Part shown: positions 26,001 to 35,368 of the stretch, piece by piece
How positions within the stretch are numbered: position 1 is the stretch's first letter
Layout: every line of letters begins with the position of its first letter
Assembly: GCA_963593905.1 (NCBI GenBank)
Contig: CAVBBL010000003.1
Location: forward strand, 1 to 64,000
Direction of reading: 5' to 3'
Length of the DNA stretch: 64,000 nucleotides
From: CAG-791 sp963593905
GTDB lineage: Bacteria; Bacillota; Clostridia; Lachnospirales; Lachnospiraceae
Made by a program: the position numbers and the translations under genes
The notes under the pieces: model-generated
What the model was told of the DNA's origin: nothing
The model's database searches: none
The model's input: only the letters and a program-made list of their open reading frames with translations

Positions 26001-27386
26001 CTACAGTCCTTCTTCCTCCAGATGCTTTTTGGCGTTGGCAATTTCCTGCTCCATAGCACCTGCGCCGGGAGCCCCCATCGTCAGCCTCTTATCGATACAG
26101 GTCTTCAAAGAGACAGCCTCATAGATATCTTCCTCAAAAGCAGGACTTAACTCACGGAACTCTTCCATGCTGAGCTGTTCAATACTCTTTTGCTGCGAAA
26201 TGCAATACAGCACCATTTTTCCTATGATACCATGAGCATCACGGAAAGGCACGCCCTTTCCTACCAGATAGTCTGCCGCATCCGTGGCATTGGTAAAACC
26301 ATGGGCTGCACTGTTTTTCATAACATCCTTACGGAAACGCATGGTGGAAAGCATTCCGGTAAAAAGCTTCAGAGAATCCAGCACCGTGTCAATGGCATCG
26401 AACGTTCCTTCCTTGTCCTCCTGCATATCCTTATTATAAGCCAGCGGAATTCCCTTCATGGTAGTGAGCATGCCCATCAATGCACCGTAAACCCGACCGG
26501 TCTTGCCCCGTACCAACTCGGCAATGTCTGGATTCTTTTTCTGCGGCATGATGCTGCTGCCGGTAGAGTAAGCATCATCGATCTCTACGAACTTGTACTC
26601 ATCACTGTTCCAAATGATGATCTCCTCGCTGAAACGGCTCAAATGCATCATGATCAGAGACAATGCGGATAAAAACTCGATAACATAATCTCTGTCAGAA
26701 ACAGAGTCCATGCTGTTTTCTGTAGGACCGTAAAATCCAAGTTCTTTGGCTGTAAATGCTCGGTCCAGGGGATAGGTGGTACCTGCCAGTGCCCCTGCTC
26801 CCAGAGGACAATAATTCAGCCGTTCATAAATATCTTTAAGACGCTGTCTGTCCCGGCGAAACATCTCAAAATAGGCGCCCATATGATGGGCCAATGTCAC
26901 CGGCTGTGCCTTCTGCAGATGGGTAAATCCCGGCATGCAGGTATCCACATTCTCTTCCATTATGGAAAGGATCGCCTTTAAAAGCTCCTTTACCTCTGCA
27001 TCCGTCGCTTTTACTTCCTTGCGCACATACATGCGCATATCCAGTGCCACCTGGTCATTACGGCTGCGGCCTGTGTGCAGCTTTTTGCCCGCATTGCCGA
27101 TGCGCTCTGTAAGAACCGCTTCCACAAAGCTGTGCACATCCTCGTATTCGTCAGTGATGGGAAGCTTGTCTGTACCTGCCTCTGCCAGGATCTGCACCAG
27201 ACCTTCTTCAATGGCATCCACCTCAGCCTGGGTCAGAATTCCCTGCTTACCCAGCATCTTTGCATGAGCCCTGCTTCCCTCAATATCCTCTGTCAAAAGG
27301 CGCTTGTCAAAATGGATGGATGCATTAAAAGCATTTACCAGCGCATCCTCCTGCTTTTCAAAACGTCCGCCCCACAGTTGTGCCAT
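26001..27386 (-). CDS. argH: Argininosuccinate lyase
   Basis: A 461-residue enzyme of the fumarase/aspartase superfamily that splits argininosuccinate into arginine and fumarate. The family signature GSSIMPQKKNPD with the catalytic Ser is present, as are the substrate motifs TGRSRNDQVALD and GFTHLQKAQPVT. The start at 27386 follows AGGGAGGTAAAT. argG, usually its neighbour, is not in the window. It has its own strong promoter and a transcribed leader repeat. Confidence 0.97.
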   Translation of the reverse strand: MAQLWGGRFEKQEDALVNAFNASIHFDKRLLTEDIEGSRAHAKMLGKQGILTQAEVDAIEEGLVQILAEAGTDKLPITDEYEDVHSFVEAVLTERIGNAGKKLHTGRSRNDQVALDMRMYVRKEVKATDAEVKELLKAILSIMEENVDTCMPGFTHLQKAQPVTLAHHMGAYFEMFRRDRQRLKDIYERLNYCPLGAGALAGTTYPLDRAFTAKELGFYGPTENSMDSVSDRDYVIEFLSALSLIMMHLSRFSEEIIIWNSDEYKFVEIDDAYSTGSSIMPQKKNPDIAELVRGKTGRVYGALMGMLTTMKGIPLAYNKDMQEDKEGTFDAIDTVLDSLKLFTGMLSTMRFRKDVMKNSAAHGFTNATDAADYLVGKGVPFRDAHGIIGKMVLYCISQQKSIEQLSMEEFRELSPAFEEDIYEAVSLKTCIDKRLTMGAPGAGAMEQEIANAKKHLEEEGL

Positions 27387-27397
27387 ATTTACCTCCC

Positions 27398-27458
27398 TAT
27401 GCTGCAATTTATTGCGGCAGCGTCAGGAGAATTTCGAAAAAGCGAATTCTCCGATAAC
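27398..27458 (-). repeat. Leader repeat upstream of argH
   Basis: TGCTGCAAT-TTA-TTGCGGCAG hairpin, CGTCAG linker, then GGAGAATTTCG-AAAAA-GCGAATTCTCC hairpin and CGATAA. It sits between the promoter and the RBS, so it is transcribed into the argH 5' UTR. Confidence 0.87.
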
Positions 27459-27488
27459 TTCTTTAAGCATGCCGCAGCATGATTTCCC

Positions 27489-27516
27489 ATTATACCCGAT
27501 TCTTTCTATCTGTCAA
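27489..27516 (-). promoter_or_regulatory. argH promoter
   Basis: A perfect TTGACA (27511-27516) and perfect TATAAT (27489-27494) on the minus strand, 16-nt spacer. The transcript would start near 27482 and carry the whole leader repeat. Confidence 0.9.
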
Positions 27517-27558
27517 AGCATATACTCTATTTATGTCTATCAGCATCTGCACAGACAG

Positions 27559-28980
27559 TTATTTTTTTCTGTTGGCTAACTGTTCCCGGAATGCCGGTAT
27601 CGCCGCCTGTCCCTGCTCGGTGACAGGTTTGATCCACTTACCGGTGGAAGTATAGCGAAGCTCCACAATCAGGCGCAGGATCTCATCGGTATAAACGAAG
27701 GAAAATACTGCCAGGAAGGGTAAATGAAGATTCATCCCGGCAATCCAGGTAGCCGGTACACTGATAAGGAACAGACAGGTGATCTCCAATACAGTACCAA
27801 AGACAGATTCGCCTGCTGCCCGGTATCCCTCATTTTGAATATAATTGCAGGTACGGATGGTGCCGAAAATCATATAGATCAGGAGCATATACTTACCATA
27901 AGCCAGCGCCGTATCTCCCAGACCGAACAACCCCAGCAAAGGTCTGTTAAACAGGGTACACGTCAGCACGATCACAAAGGTGATAGCCGGACAGGTGATA
28001 ATCGATTTCCACGCAAACTGATACGCCCGCATAGGCTGACCGGAGCCGACTTCCTTGCCGATCACTACGCTGGAGGCATTGGAAAGACCGCCGAAAAAGG
28101 CATAGACAAAACCCTCGCACACGCGAAAGGCCGCCATAGCCGCAATGGCAGAGGCATCCTGATGACCAATGACGATGTTAATAATCATCTGTCCTACGCC
28201 GTAGAATAGCTCATTACACATGATGGGAAAGCTTTTTACCAGATAGCTGCGCATGAAGCCGGCATTAAAGCTGAAAAGCTCACTTAAGTGAAGCCGGATC
28301 TCACATTTAGCCTGCAGCGTATAGATGACCAGAATCAGCAGATTTACAATACCGGAAGCTAATGTGCCCACCGCTGCGCCGGCCACTCCCATCCTGGGGA
28401 ACCCGTAATATCCGTGAATCAATACCCAGTTCAGGCAAAAATTCACCAGCAAGGCTACAATAGAACTGATCAGCGGCGGCTTTACTCTCTCTGTTGCCCG
28501 CAAAAAGAAGCTGAAAAGTACTGCCAACACCTGCAGTGGGTAGGCAAATCCTACGATTCGTATGTAAGGAGCTCCCATTTCAATGATTTCCTGCTTATCT
28601 GTATAGATGGAAAGCATCCATTCAGGATTGGAAATGGCCACTGCGGAAAAAAATGCCGATACGATACACATAAAAAGCAGCGTGATTCCAAAGGTCTGAT
28701 TGATACCTTTTTCATTTTTTGCACCCCAATATTGGGCAAAAAACAAAATAGCGCCGGAGGCAAAGCCCCAATAGCAGGAAAAGAACAGAGAACTGATCTG
28801 GGAACAGATGCCCACTGCTGCCACCGCCAGCTCTCCCTGTGAGCCGATCATAATGGTATCCACCATACTGGCCGTCGTCGATAAAAGATTTTGAAGTGCA
28901 ATAGGAAAAGCAATGGAAAACAGAATAGAAATAAAATATTTCCAGGTGATTTTGTCGCTGTTTACAGCCCGGGTGTTCAT
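27559..28980 (-). CDS. MATE-family efflux transporter
   Basis: A 473-residue integral membrane protein with about 12 helices in two MatE halves. MATE proteins export organic cations or drugs against Na+ or H+. Typical features are the start PIALQNLLSTTASMVDTIMIG and the second-half counterpart PIMCNELFYGVGQMIINIVIG. The start at 28980 follows GGAGTACCTC; an in-frame ATG four codons upstream overlaps that RBS. No neighbour explains the substrate. Confidence 0.92.
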   Translation of the reverse strand: MNTRAVNSDKITWKYFISILFSIAFPIALQNLLSTTASMVDTIMIGSQGELAVAAVGICSQISSLFFSCYWGFASGAILFFAQYWGAKNEKGINQTFGITLLFMCIVSAFFSAVAISNPEWMLSIYTDKQEIIEMGAPYIRIVGFAYPLQVLAVLFSFFLRATERVKPPLISSIVALLVNFCLNWVLIHGYYGFPRMGVAGAAVGTLASGIVNLLILVIYTLQAKCEIRLHLSELFSFNAGFMRSYLVKSFPIMCNELFYGVGQMIINIVIGHQDASAIAAMAAFRVCEGFVYAFFGGLSNASSVVIGKEVGSGQPMRAYQFAWKSIITCPAITFVIVLTCTLFNRPLLGLFGLGDTALAYGKYMLLIYMIFGTIRTCNYIQNEGYRAAGESVFGTVLEITCLFLISVPATWIAGMNLHLPFLAVFSFVYTDEILRLIVELRYTSTGKWIKPVTEQGQAAIPAFREQLANRKK

Positions 28981-29023
28981 GAGGTACTCCATTCTCAGGG
29001 TGACTGAAATGCTTTGCAGTTAT

Positions 29024-29050
29024 AAAAAAAGCCCGCTTTCTGCGGACTTT
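29024..29050 (-). terminator. tRNA-Thr terminator
   Basis: GTCCGC-AGAAA-GCGGGC on the minus strand followed by seven T (29024-29030). Confidence 0.8.
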
Positions 29051-29056
29051 CTAAAG

Positions 29057-29129
29057 AGCTGGAAAAGGGACTTGAACCCTCGACCTACTGATTACGAATC
29101 AGTTGCGCTACCAACTGCGCTATTCCAGC
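29057..29129 (-). tRNA. tRNA-Thr (anticodon CGT)
   Basis: Read on the minus strand this 73-nt gene folds as a full cloverleaf: acceptor GCTGGAA/TTCCAGC, D-arm GCGC-AGTTGGTA-GCGC, anticodon arm ACTGA-TTCGTAA-TCAGT with anticodon CGT (reads ACG, Thr), variable AGGTC, T-arm GAGGG-TTCAAGT-CCCTT, discriminator T. The 3' CCA is not encoded. A terminator follows; no other tRNA is adjacent. Confidence 0.96.
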
Positions 29130-29278
29130 ATTGTAAACCAGACGATTCTCTCTCACGAAGACACGAAACACAAACACCAAAACGCAGTCAACAGCAACCA
29201 ATCGATAAATCAACAAATCAATAAAATCGATACTGATCAAATGCATTCTGTGCCTGTAAGCTGAATCATAACACAATA

Positions 29279-29346
29279 GGAGAAACTGTCTGTTCGCCTG
29301 CGGCCAAGACCGCATCAGCGTTTTTAATTATACAGACAGTTTCTCC
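29279..29346. repeat. 14-bp inverted repeat enclosing an inner hairpin
   Basis: GGAGAAACTGTCTG (29279-29292) and CAGACAGTTTCTCC (29333-29346) are perfect arms. The 40-nt loop carries an inner GCGG/CCGC hairpin followed by TTTTT on the plus strand. It lies between the GlgB-like gene and the tRNA. The inner hairpin could act as a terminator; the outer arms could be MITE-like ends, but no target duplication is seen. The rest of 29130-29407 shows nothing. Confidence 0.5.
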
Positions 29347-29407
29347 GTTTGGCAAGACAATTTTTCGGCTTATTTAACGATTCTATTTAATCTTATAGGA
29401 CTGTTCA

Positions 29408-31606
29408 TCATTCCGGCTTATAAGCAAAGGCCATCAGAGACAGCGGCGGACAAGTGACGCAGATGGAATCCGATCTGCCGTCCTTTGCCTCCGGCTTGCT
29501 CTTCAAAGGCTTTACATTGCCCATTCCTGATCCGCCATAGGCAACTTTATCCGTATTAAAAATTTCCTGATAAGTGCCTTCATAGGGAACACCGATTTCT
29601 TCCTCCCAGGAAGCATTGGCCAGGTTGCAAAGTATCAACAGGAAATCATCCGGTCTTCTGCCCCTGCGAAGGAAGGAAATCACGCAGTGATCATTAGCCA
29701 TCTGTCTTACCCACTGGAAGCCATCCGGCATCAGATCCTTAGCGGTCATGGCAGACTGGGCGCCATACAGGCCATGGAGGTCATGAAGCATGATTGCCAG
29801 CCCCTGCGCCAGCTCTTTTCTCTTCTTTTCCTCTTCACTAGCAGGCTCCTTCGCATCCGGTGCGGCCGGCATCACATAAGCCAGAGACTGGAGTTTCTTA
29901 CCCTGATGAAACATCTGCAGGGCGAGCAGAAGCCGCAAATTGGCATATTTTTCATTCAGCTGCCCCGGAAAAGAGGCTGGAAGTTCTCTGTCGATCACCG
30001 GCAGCAGGAACTGTTCTGCATATTGATAGGTCATATGATCAATAAGCAGATTATGACAGCCTTGTCTGAAAAGCGGATCCTGTCTGAAATACATCTCCAT
30101 CTCAGACTGCCAGGTGAGGTGATACTTCATGGAGAAGCCTACGCCGTTTTCTTCCACCGGATCTGTCAAACCTGCCCAGCCGGAGGAATCCTGGGCAATC
30201 ATGAGCACACCGGGATTGCGTTTTTGCATCAGTGTGTTCATGCGGCGAAGAAGAGACACGCCATCCGGATTATCTCTGCCGCCATAAATATTAGTGCAGA
30301 ATTGTCCGTCCTGTTTACCATAATCCGCATAGAGAATTCTGGCGATATCTTTTACTACCAATCCGTCAAAATGAAATTTCTCCACCCAGTAAAGCATATT
30401 GGAGAGCAAAAAGCTCTGGACCTGCGGTTTACCGTAGGCGAAATATCTGGTATCTCCCTCCGGCGTCTCATCGCAGCGGTAATCACCGGTCTCAAACATA
30501 GGCGTGCTGTCAAAGTCCATAAGCCCCGCCTCATTCTTTAAAAACCGGGAGGGCGCAAAGTCCGTCAAGACACCGATTCCCTTGCTGTGTAAAAGTTCTA
30601 TAGCAGCCTGCAGCTGGGCGGCACGCTTTTGGGAGGGCACAGGGGAAATCGCTGCTGCCGTCAAAGCAAAGAAATCCTTGGGAATCCGCTCGCCTCCGGC
30701 CGCTTCCATGGACTGCTGTACGCCGGTGAGAAGCACATGGGTATAACCAAGCTCTGCGATCTGGGCGGCTAGACGAACACCAAGCTCTCCATAGGTGTAT
30801 TTTCCTTCCAGCATGGAAAGCGGAAGTGCGCAGATAGAGACAGGTCTGTTCTCTTCTTTATTTTCGCTTCTGTGTTTGATAAAGGCGCTGTCTGTGAACT
30901 TGCGGCCGGCAGCTTCGGGCACGATAGAAGCACCGTTTCTGGAAGGCTCCGCCGCCTGTGCAAAGGGATCACTTTTCTGGAATGTCAGGCCGGAGCGAAG
31001 TTTTATCTCAAATTTGTAGAGATCACCGGAACCGATTCCAGGCACGAATAAACGGAAGATCTCACTGCCCTCCGGCCGGCTCATGGGATAGAATCGCCCA
31101 TCCCAGTTATTAAAATTACCAATGAGACTGACTCTGGCGGCATGGGGCGCCCAAAGAGTGAACAGGCAACCGTCCTGTCCTGCCAGCTGCATGGGATGGG
31201 CCCCCAGCTTTTCATAGCAGTCATAGCAAACGCCTGCGTGAAATGCTTTCTCCTCTGCCGGGGAAAAGAGCTGCTGTGCCCGATCTGCATAATAGAGCTC
31301 CGGCACCTCAATTTTCTGCTGATCCGCCGTCTCAATCTCATAATGATAAGGATATGCGTCTTTCTTGACACCGGGAATGAGCACTGCATAATAGCCTTCT
31401 TCGTCTGCCAGCTCCATGGGTACCGGCTTACTGTTTTTTACCTCCGGCACTACCCACGCCCGAACGGCATCCGGCCTAAAGAGCTGTAATAAGAGACCGT
31501 TGCGACGCTGTTTTGCACCTAAAACTTTCTCCGGACAATCTGTATCAGCATAGACCACGGCTTCAATTTCTGCCCAGTTCATCAATTTGTAGAGCTTTTT
31601 ATCCAT
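29408..31606 (-). CDS. GlgB-like GH13 protein with lost catalytic residues
   Basis: A 732-residue protein collinear with glycogen branching enzyme: an N-terminal beta domain (about 10-110), CBM48 (about 140-215), a GH13 barrel (about 265-610) and a C-terminal beta domain. Aligned by eye with E. coli GlgB, the nucleophile Asp405 is Lys419 (DGLVVKDIARILY), the acid Glu458 is Gln472 (MIAQDSSGW) and Asp526 is Arg540 (LPVIDRE). The region I His is also replaced (TDFAPSRF). Flanking sequence such as YGGRDN is well kept, and the frame is intact. It should not have branching activity; a glycogen-binding or regulatory role is inferred. No other glg gene is in the window. Confidence 0.82.
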   Translation of the reverse strand: MDKKLYKLMNWAEIEAVVYADTDCPEKVLGAKQRRNGLLLQLFRPDAVRAWVVPEVKNSKPVPMELADEEGYYAVLIPGVKKDAYPYHYEIETADQQKIEVPELYYADRAQQLFSPAEEKAFHAGVCYDCYEKLGAHPMQLAGQDGCLFTLWAPHAARVSLIGNFNNWDGRFYPMSRPEGSEIFRLFVPGIGSGDLYKFEIKLRSGLTFQKSDPFAQAAEPSRNGASIVPEAAGRKFTDSAFIKHRSENKEENRPVSICALPLSMLEGKYTYGELGVRLAAQIAELGYTHVLLTGVQQSMEAAGGERIPKDFFALTAAAISPVPSQKRAAQLQAAIELLHSKGIGVLTDFAPSRFLKNEAGLMDFDSTPMFETGDYRCDETPEGDTRYFAYGKPQVQSFLLSNMLYWVEKFHFDGLVVKDIARILYADYGKQDGQFCTNIYGGRDNPDGVSLLRRMNTLMQKRNPGVLMIAQDSSGWAGLTDPVEENGVGFSMKYHLTWQSEMEMYFRQDPLFRQGCHNLLIDHMTYQYAEQFLLPVIDRELPASFPGQLNEKYANLRLLLALQMFHQGKKLQSLAYVMPAAPDAKEPASEEEKKRKELAQGLAIMLHDLHGLYGAQSAMTAKDLMPDGFQWVRQMANDHCVISFLRRGRRPDDFLLILCNLANASWEEEIGVPYEGTYQEIFNTDKVAYGGSGMGNVKPLKSKPEAKDGRSDSICVTCPPLSLMAFAYKPE

Positions 31607-31731
31607 AGGATCTCCATTCCGCAGGCGCTTTTATCTAAATTGTGGTGCATAACATTTCTATCCGTAATACCTTTTTACAGCGTCTGCATCATAAAAAGGC
31701 CATAATGTTCTGTGCCAAAAATATGGTTTCC

Positions 31732-32970
31732 TTAAATCGGATGAATAAACAGTCCGCTCAATAATTTGGGTTCAAACCAGGTGGACTTTGGCGGCATGAG
31801 TCTACCGGCATCTGCTACCTTAAAAAGTTCTTCAATGGATGTAGGATAAGTAGAGAAAGCTGCCTTCATATCTGAATGGACTCTGCGTTCCAGCTCGCCC
31901 AGTCCCCGTATGCCTCCTACAAAATCGATGTCGGCGTCTGTCCGGGGATCCTGAATTCCAAAGAGGGGCTCCAAAATATAATTTTGTAAAATAGATACGT
32001 CCAGTCCCTCCACAGGATCTTTACTGCAAAGAGAAGAATCGGCAGTAAGACGATACCAGCTATCCTCCACATAGAGACCAAACTCACCCTTACGAGAAGG
32101 TGCCACCGCCTCCTGACCACAGTGTTCTATGGTAAAGCCTGCCTTCTTAACAGCCTCTAAAAGCCCCTCCGTTGTATATCCATGCAGGGTACGAAGGACA
32201 CGATAATAAGGCAGGATTTCTAACTGATCCTGGGGAAAAAGTACAGATAAAAAGAAATTAAATTCTTCCTCTCCTGTGTAAGCGGGATTTTCCCTGCGCT
32301 TTTGCAGCCCTACTTTTACTGCAGAGGCACAGCGGTGATGACCATCGGCAATATAAATATCTCTGATGCCGGCAAAAGCAGACGCGATACCGGAAATATC
32401 CTCGGGATCAGCAATTGTCCACACCTGATTGCGTACCTGACCGTCAGAGATAAAATCACAGTCCGGCTCTTTCGCAGTGACCTTTTGAACGATGGCGTCA
32501 ATCTGTGCATTATTTCTGTAAGCTAAGAATATAGGACCTGTCTGTGCCTGGCAGGTACTGATATGGCGGATTCGGTCAAGTTCCTTATCTTCTCTGGTAT
32601 TCTCATGCTTTTTGATCACACCCGTCTCATAGTCGTCAATGGAAGCGCAGGCCACGATTCCTGTCTGCGTCCGCCCCTGCCATGTCTGGGCATAAATATA
32701 ATAGCAGGGCATCTGTTCCTGCACAAAAGTTCCATCCTCCATAGCTGCATGAAGCATAGAAGATGCTTTTTCATATACACAGTCTTCATAAGGGCTTGTG
32801 CCTGCAGGAAACTGGGTCTCTGCTCTGTCAATGCCTAGAAAAGAGGCAGGATTTTCTTCTACAACTCCTCTCGCCTCCTGGCTGTTATATACGTCATAGG
32901 GAAGTGCGGCAATGCGTTCTTCGCTCCCCTTGGCAGGTCTGTACGCTTGAAATGGCTTTATAGTGGCCAT
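31732..32970 (-). CDS. DUF1015 family protein
   Basis: A 412-residue protein of the DUF1015 family (starts IKPFQAYRP...ERIAALPYDV; contains YIADGHHRCASA). The family is conserved in Clostridia and other bacteria, often beside serC and serA as here, and is suspected to act in serine or related metabolism, but no activity is established in what I can cite. It has its own promoter and follows serA by 133 nt. Confidence 0.88.
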   Translation of the reverse strand: MATIKPFQAYRPAKGSEERIAALPYDVYNSQEARGVVEENPASFLGIDRAETQFPAGTSPYEDCVYEKASSMLHAAMEDGTFVQEQMPCYYIYAQTWQGRTQTGIVACASIDDYETGVIKKHENTREDKELDRIRHISTCQAQTGPIFLAYRNNAQIDAIVQKVTAKEPDCDFISDGQVRNQVWTIADPEDISGIASAFAGIRDIYIADGHHRCASAVKVGLQKRRENPAYTGEEEFNFFLSVLFPQDQLEILPYYRVLRTLHGYTTEGLLEAVKKAGFTIEHCGQEAVAPSRKGEFGLYVEDSWYRLTADSSLCSKDPVEGLDVSILQNYILEPLFGIQDPRTDADIDFVGGIRGLGELERRVHSDMKAAFSTYPTSIEELFKVADAGRLMPPKSTWFEPKLLSGLFIHPI

Positions 32971-33012
32971 GATTCCAATCTTCCTCCTTTTACAGATAAT
33001 CTCACTTTCTTT

Positions 33013-33041
33013 ATTATACAGAAAAAAGACTGCTATGTCCC
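33013..33041 (-). promoter_or_regulatory. Promoter of the DUF1015 gene
   Basis: TATAAT (33013-33018) with GGGACA (33036-33041) as a weak -35 and a 17-nt spacer on the minus strand. It overlaps the serA terminator. Confidence 0.6.
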
Positions 33042-33073
33042 ACTTTGTATGGAAAACATGCAGTCTTTTTTTA
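33022..33073 (-). terminator. serA terminator
   Basis: AAAAAAGACTGC (33022-33033) and GCAGTCTTTTTTT (33060-33072) pair, with ATGT/ACAT extending the stem past a bulge. The minus-strand transcript ends in six T. Confidence 0.78.
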
Positions 33074-33103
33074 ATTATTTATAAAAATAATTATGAAAAC
33101 TGA

Positions 33104-34267
33104 TTATTTCACGATTCTGACACGGAAGACACCGTCTACAGCACGAAGCTTTTCGGCAATATTCTCAGCTGCGGGGCTGTCTAAGTCAAACATGGTATAA
33201 GCCACATCTCCCTTGGACTTATTGGCCATTTCCGCAATGTTGACGCCGGACTCACCGATAATGGAAGTAAACGCGGTAATCATATTTGCCACATTCTTAT
33301 GGAAAATAGCGATACGGCCCGGGGTCTCGCAAACACCCATGTTGCACTTGGGATAATTGACGCTGTTGGTGATGTTGCCGTTTTCCAGATAGTCACGAAG
33401 CTCGGATACAGCCATCTTTGCACAGTTATCCTCGGACTCTTCCGTGGATGCGCCCAGATGCGGGGTGGTAATGCAGCCGGGATGACCTGCCACCGTGGCA
33501 TTGGGGAAATCTGAAACATAGCGGCGTACCTTGCCTGCATCGATGGCCTTTAATACAGCCGGTTCATCCACTAGCACATCTCTGGCCATATTGATCAGAA
33601 TCACGCCCTGCTTCATCTTATCGATGGCATCCTGACCGATCATGCCTCTGGTAGAATCAAGAAGCGGAACATGGATGGTGATGATGTCGCAATTCGTATA
33701 GATTTCATTGACATCCAGCACATGGTGGATGCTGCGGCTTAAGTTCCAGGCAGCGTCTACAGATACATAGGGATCATAACCGTATACTTCCATGCCCAGA
33801 TTAACTGCAGCATTGGCAACTCTCACGCCGATGGCGCCAAGGCCGATGATCCCCAGCTTCTTGCCTTCGATCTCGGTGCCGGCAAATTTCTTCTTTTCTT
33901 TCTCAGCCGCTTTGGATACATCCGCATTGTCCTTCTGGCTGCGCACCCAGTCGATACCCTCTACGATATCTCTGGAAGCATAGAGCATACCTGCAAGTAC
34001 CAGCTCTTTAACACCGTTGGCATTGGCTCCGGGTGTATTGAAGACCACAATACCCTGCTGGGCACAGCGGTCCAGGGGAATATTATTAACCCCTGCCCCT
34101 GCTCTGGCAATGGCGAGAAGCTCATCAGAGAATTCCATGTCGTGCATTACAGCACTGCGGACCAGAATGCCCTGGGCTTCCTCTGTGTTTTCTGTTTTTA
34201 CATAGTCGCCGCTGAAACGGTCAAGTCCTACCTGTGCAATAGGATTTAAGCAAGCATAACGAAACAT
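33104..34267 (-). CDS. serA: D-3-phosphoglycerate dehydrogenase
   Basis: A 387-residue NAD enzyme that oxidises 3-phosphoglycerate in the first step of serine synthesis. The NAD-binding GLGAIGVRVANAA lies near 141-153, the substrate Arg-Ala-Gly segment IARAGAGVNNIPL near 52-64 and the catalytic His in TPHLGAS. A short C-terminal ACT domain (about 315-387) suggests serine control; the extra ASB domain of long SerA is absent. It is 2 nt from serC, so the pair is coupled. Confidence 0.97.
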   Translation of the reverse strand: MFRYACLNPIAQVGLDRFSGDYVKTENTEEAQGILVRSAVMHDMEFSDELLAIARAGAGVNNIPLDRCAQQGIVVFNTPGANANGVKELVLAGMLYASRDIVEGIDWVRSQKDNADVSKAAEKEKKKFAGTEIEGKKLGIIGLGAIGVRVANAAVNLGMEVYGYDPYVSVDAAWNLSRSIHHVLDVNEIYTNCDIITIHVPLLDSTRGMIGQDAIDKMKQGVILINMARDVLVDEPAVLKAIDAGKVRRYVSDFPNATVAGHPGCITTPHLGASTEESEDNCAKMAVSELRDYLENGNITNSVNYPKCNMGVCETPGRIAIFHKNVANMITAFTSIIGESGVNIAEMANKSKGDVAYTMFDLDSPAAENIAEKLRAVDGVFRVRIVK

Positions 34268-34269
34268 GA

Positions 34270-35352
34270 TTATGCGTTCTCCTTTTCAAATTTTGTCATA
34301 AACTCTACTAACTTCTCTACACCTTCAATAGGCATAGCATTGTAGATGCTCGCGCGCATACCGCCTACGGTACGATGGCCCTTAAGGCTCACAAGTCCCT
34401 CCGCCTCTGCTTCCTTGACGAACTTAGCATCTAAATCCTTATCCCCGGTGACAAAAGGAACATTCATCAAAGAACGATCCTCGGGAACAACGGTGCCATG
34501 GAAAAGCTTGCTTTGATCCAGGAAATCATAGAGAATAGCAGCCTTCTTTTCGTTGCGTTCCTTCATAGCTGCTAAGCCACCCTGCTTCTTTAACCACTTG
34601 AACACCTTGCCGCAGATATAAATGCCGTAAGCCGGCGGCGTATTGTAGAGAGAATCTGCATCCGCATGGGTCTTATAGGTAAGCATGGTAGGAGTGCCGG
34701 GAAGAACATCCTCGCGGATCAGATCTTCGCGGATGATCACGATCACAACACCGGCGGGGCCGACATTCTTCTGTACACCGCCATAGACTACACCATACTT
34801 GGATACATCAATAGGCTCGGAGAGGAAGCAGGAAGAAACGTCAGCCACCAGGACGTGTCCCTTAGTATTCGGCAGCTGCTTGTACTTGGTGCCGTAAATG
34901 GTGTTGTTCTCGCAAATGTAGACATAGTCTGCATCCTCCGGGATATCCAGATCGGAGCAGTCAGGAATATAGGAAAAAGTCTTGTCTTCGGAAGAGGCTA
35001 CTGCAACGGCATCACCATATTTCTGTGCTTCCTTCCATGCCTTCTTTGCCCACTGACCGGTGATGATATAAGCGGCCTTGCGGTTCTTCATAAGGTTCAT
35101 GGGAATCATAGCGAACTGCTGGCTGGCGCCTCCCTGTAAAAAAAGCACCTTATAGTTGTCCGGGATATTCATCAATTCACGCAGATCTTTCTCTGCTTCC
35201 TTGATAATGTCATCGTAGATTTTGCTGCGATGACTCATTTCCATCACAGACATACCACATCCACGATAATCCAGCATCTCATCTGCAGCCTCCTGCAGTA
35301 CTTCTACCGGCAGCATAGCCGGACCTGCGGAAAAGTTAAATACACGTCCCAC
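34270..35352 (-). CDS. serC: Phosphoserine aminotransferase
   Basis: A 360-residue class V PLP aminotransferase that makes 3-phosphoserine from 3-phosphohydroxypyruvate and glutamate. It has the canonical N-terminus NFSAGPAMLP, and the PLP lysine is in GGVQKNVGPAG. The start codon is GTG at 35352 behind AGGAGGATATGAAAAA; the nearby ATG is in another frame. Phosphoserine phosphatase (serB) is not in the window. Confidence 0.97.
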   Translation of the reverse strand: MGRVFNFSAGPAMLPVEVLQEAADEMLDYRGCGMSVMEMSHRSKIYDDIIKEAEKDLRELMNIPDNYKVLFLQGGASQQFAMIPMNLMKNRKAAYIITGQWAKKAWKEAQKYGDAVAVASSEDKTFSYIPDCSDLDIPEDADYVYICENNTIYGTKYKQLPNTKGHVLVADVSSCFLSEPIDVSKYGVVYGGVQKNVGPAGVVIVIIREDLIREDVLPGTPTMLTYKTHADADSLYNTPPAYGIYICGKVFKWLKKQGGLAAMKERNEKKAAILYDFLDQSKLFHGTVVPEDRSLMNVPFVTGDKDLDAKFVKEAEAEGLVSLKGHRTVGGMRASIYNAMPIEGVEKLVEFMTKFEKENA

Positions 35353-35368
35353 TTTTTCATATCCTCCT

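Noticed and set aside
29408..31606. Frameshifted or decaying glgB
   Set aside because: The reading frame is complete over 732 residues and non-catalytic motifs are well kept, which fits a maintained pseudoenzyme.
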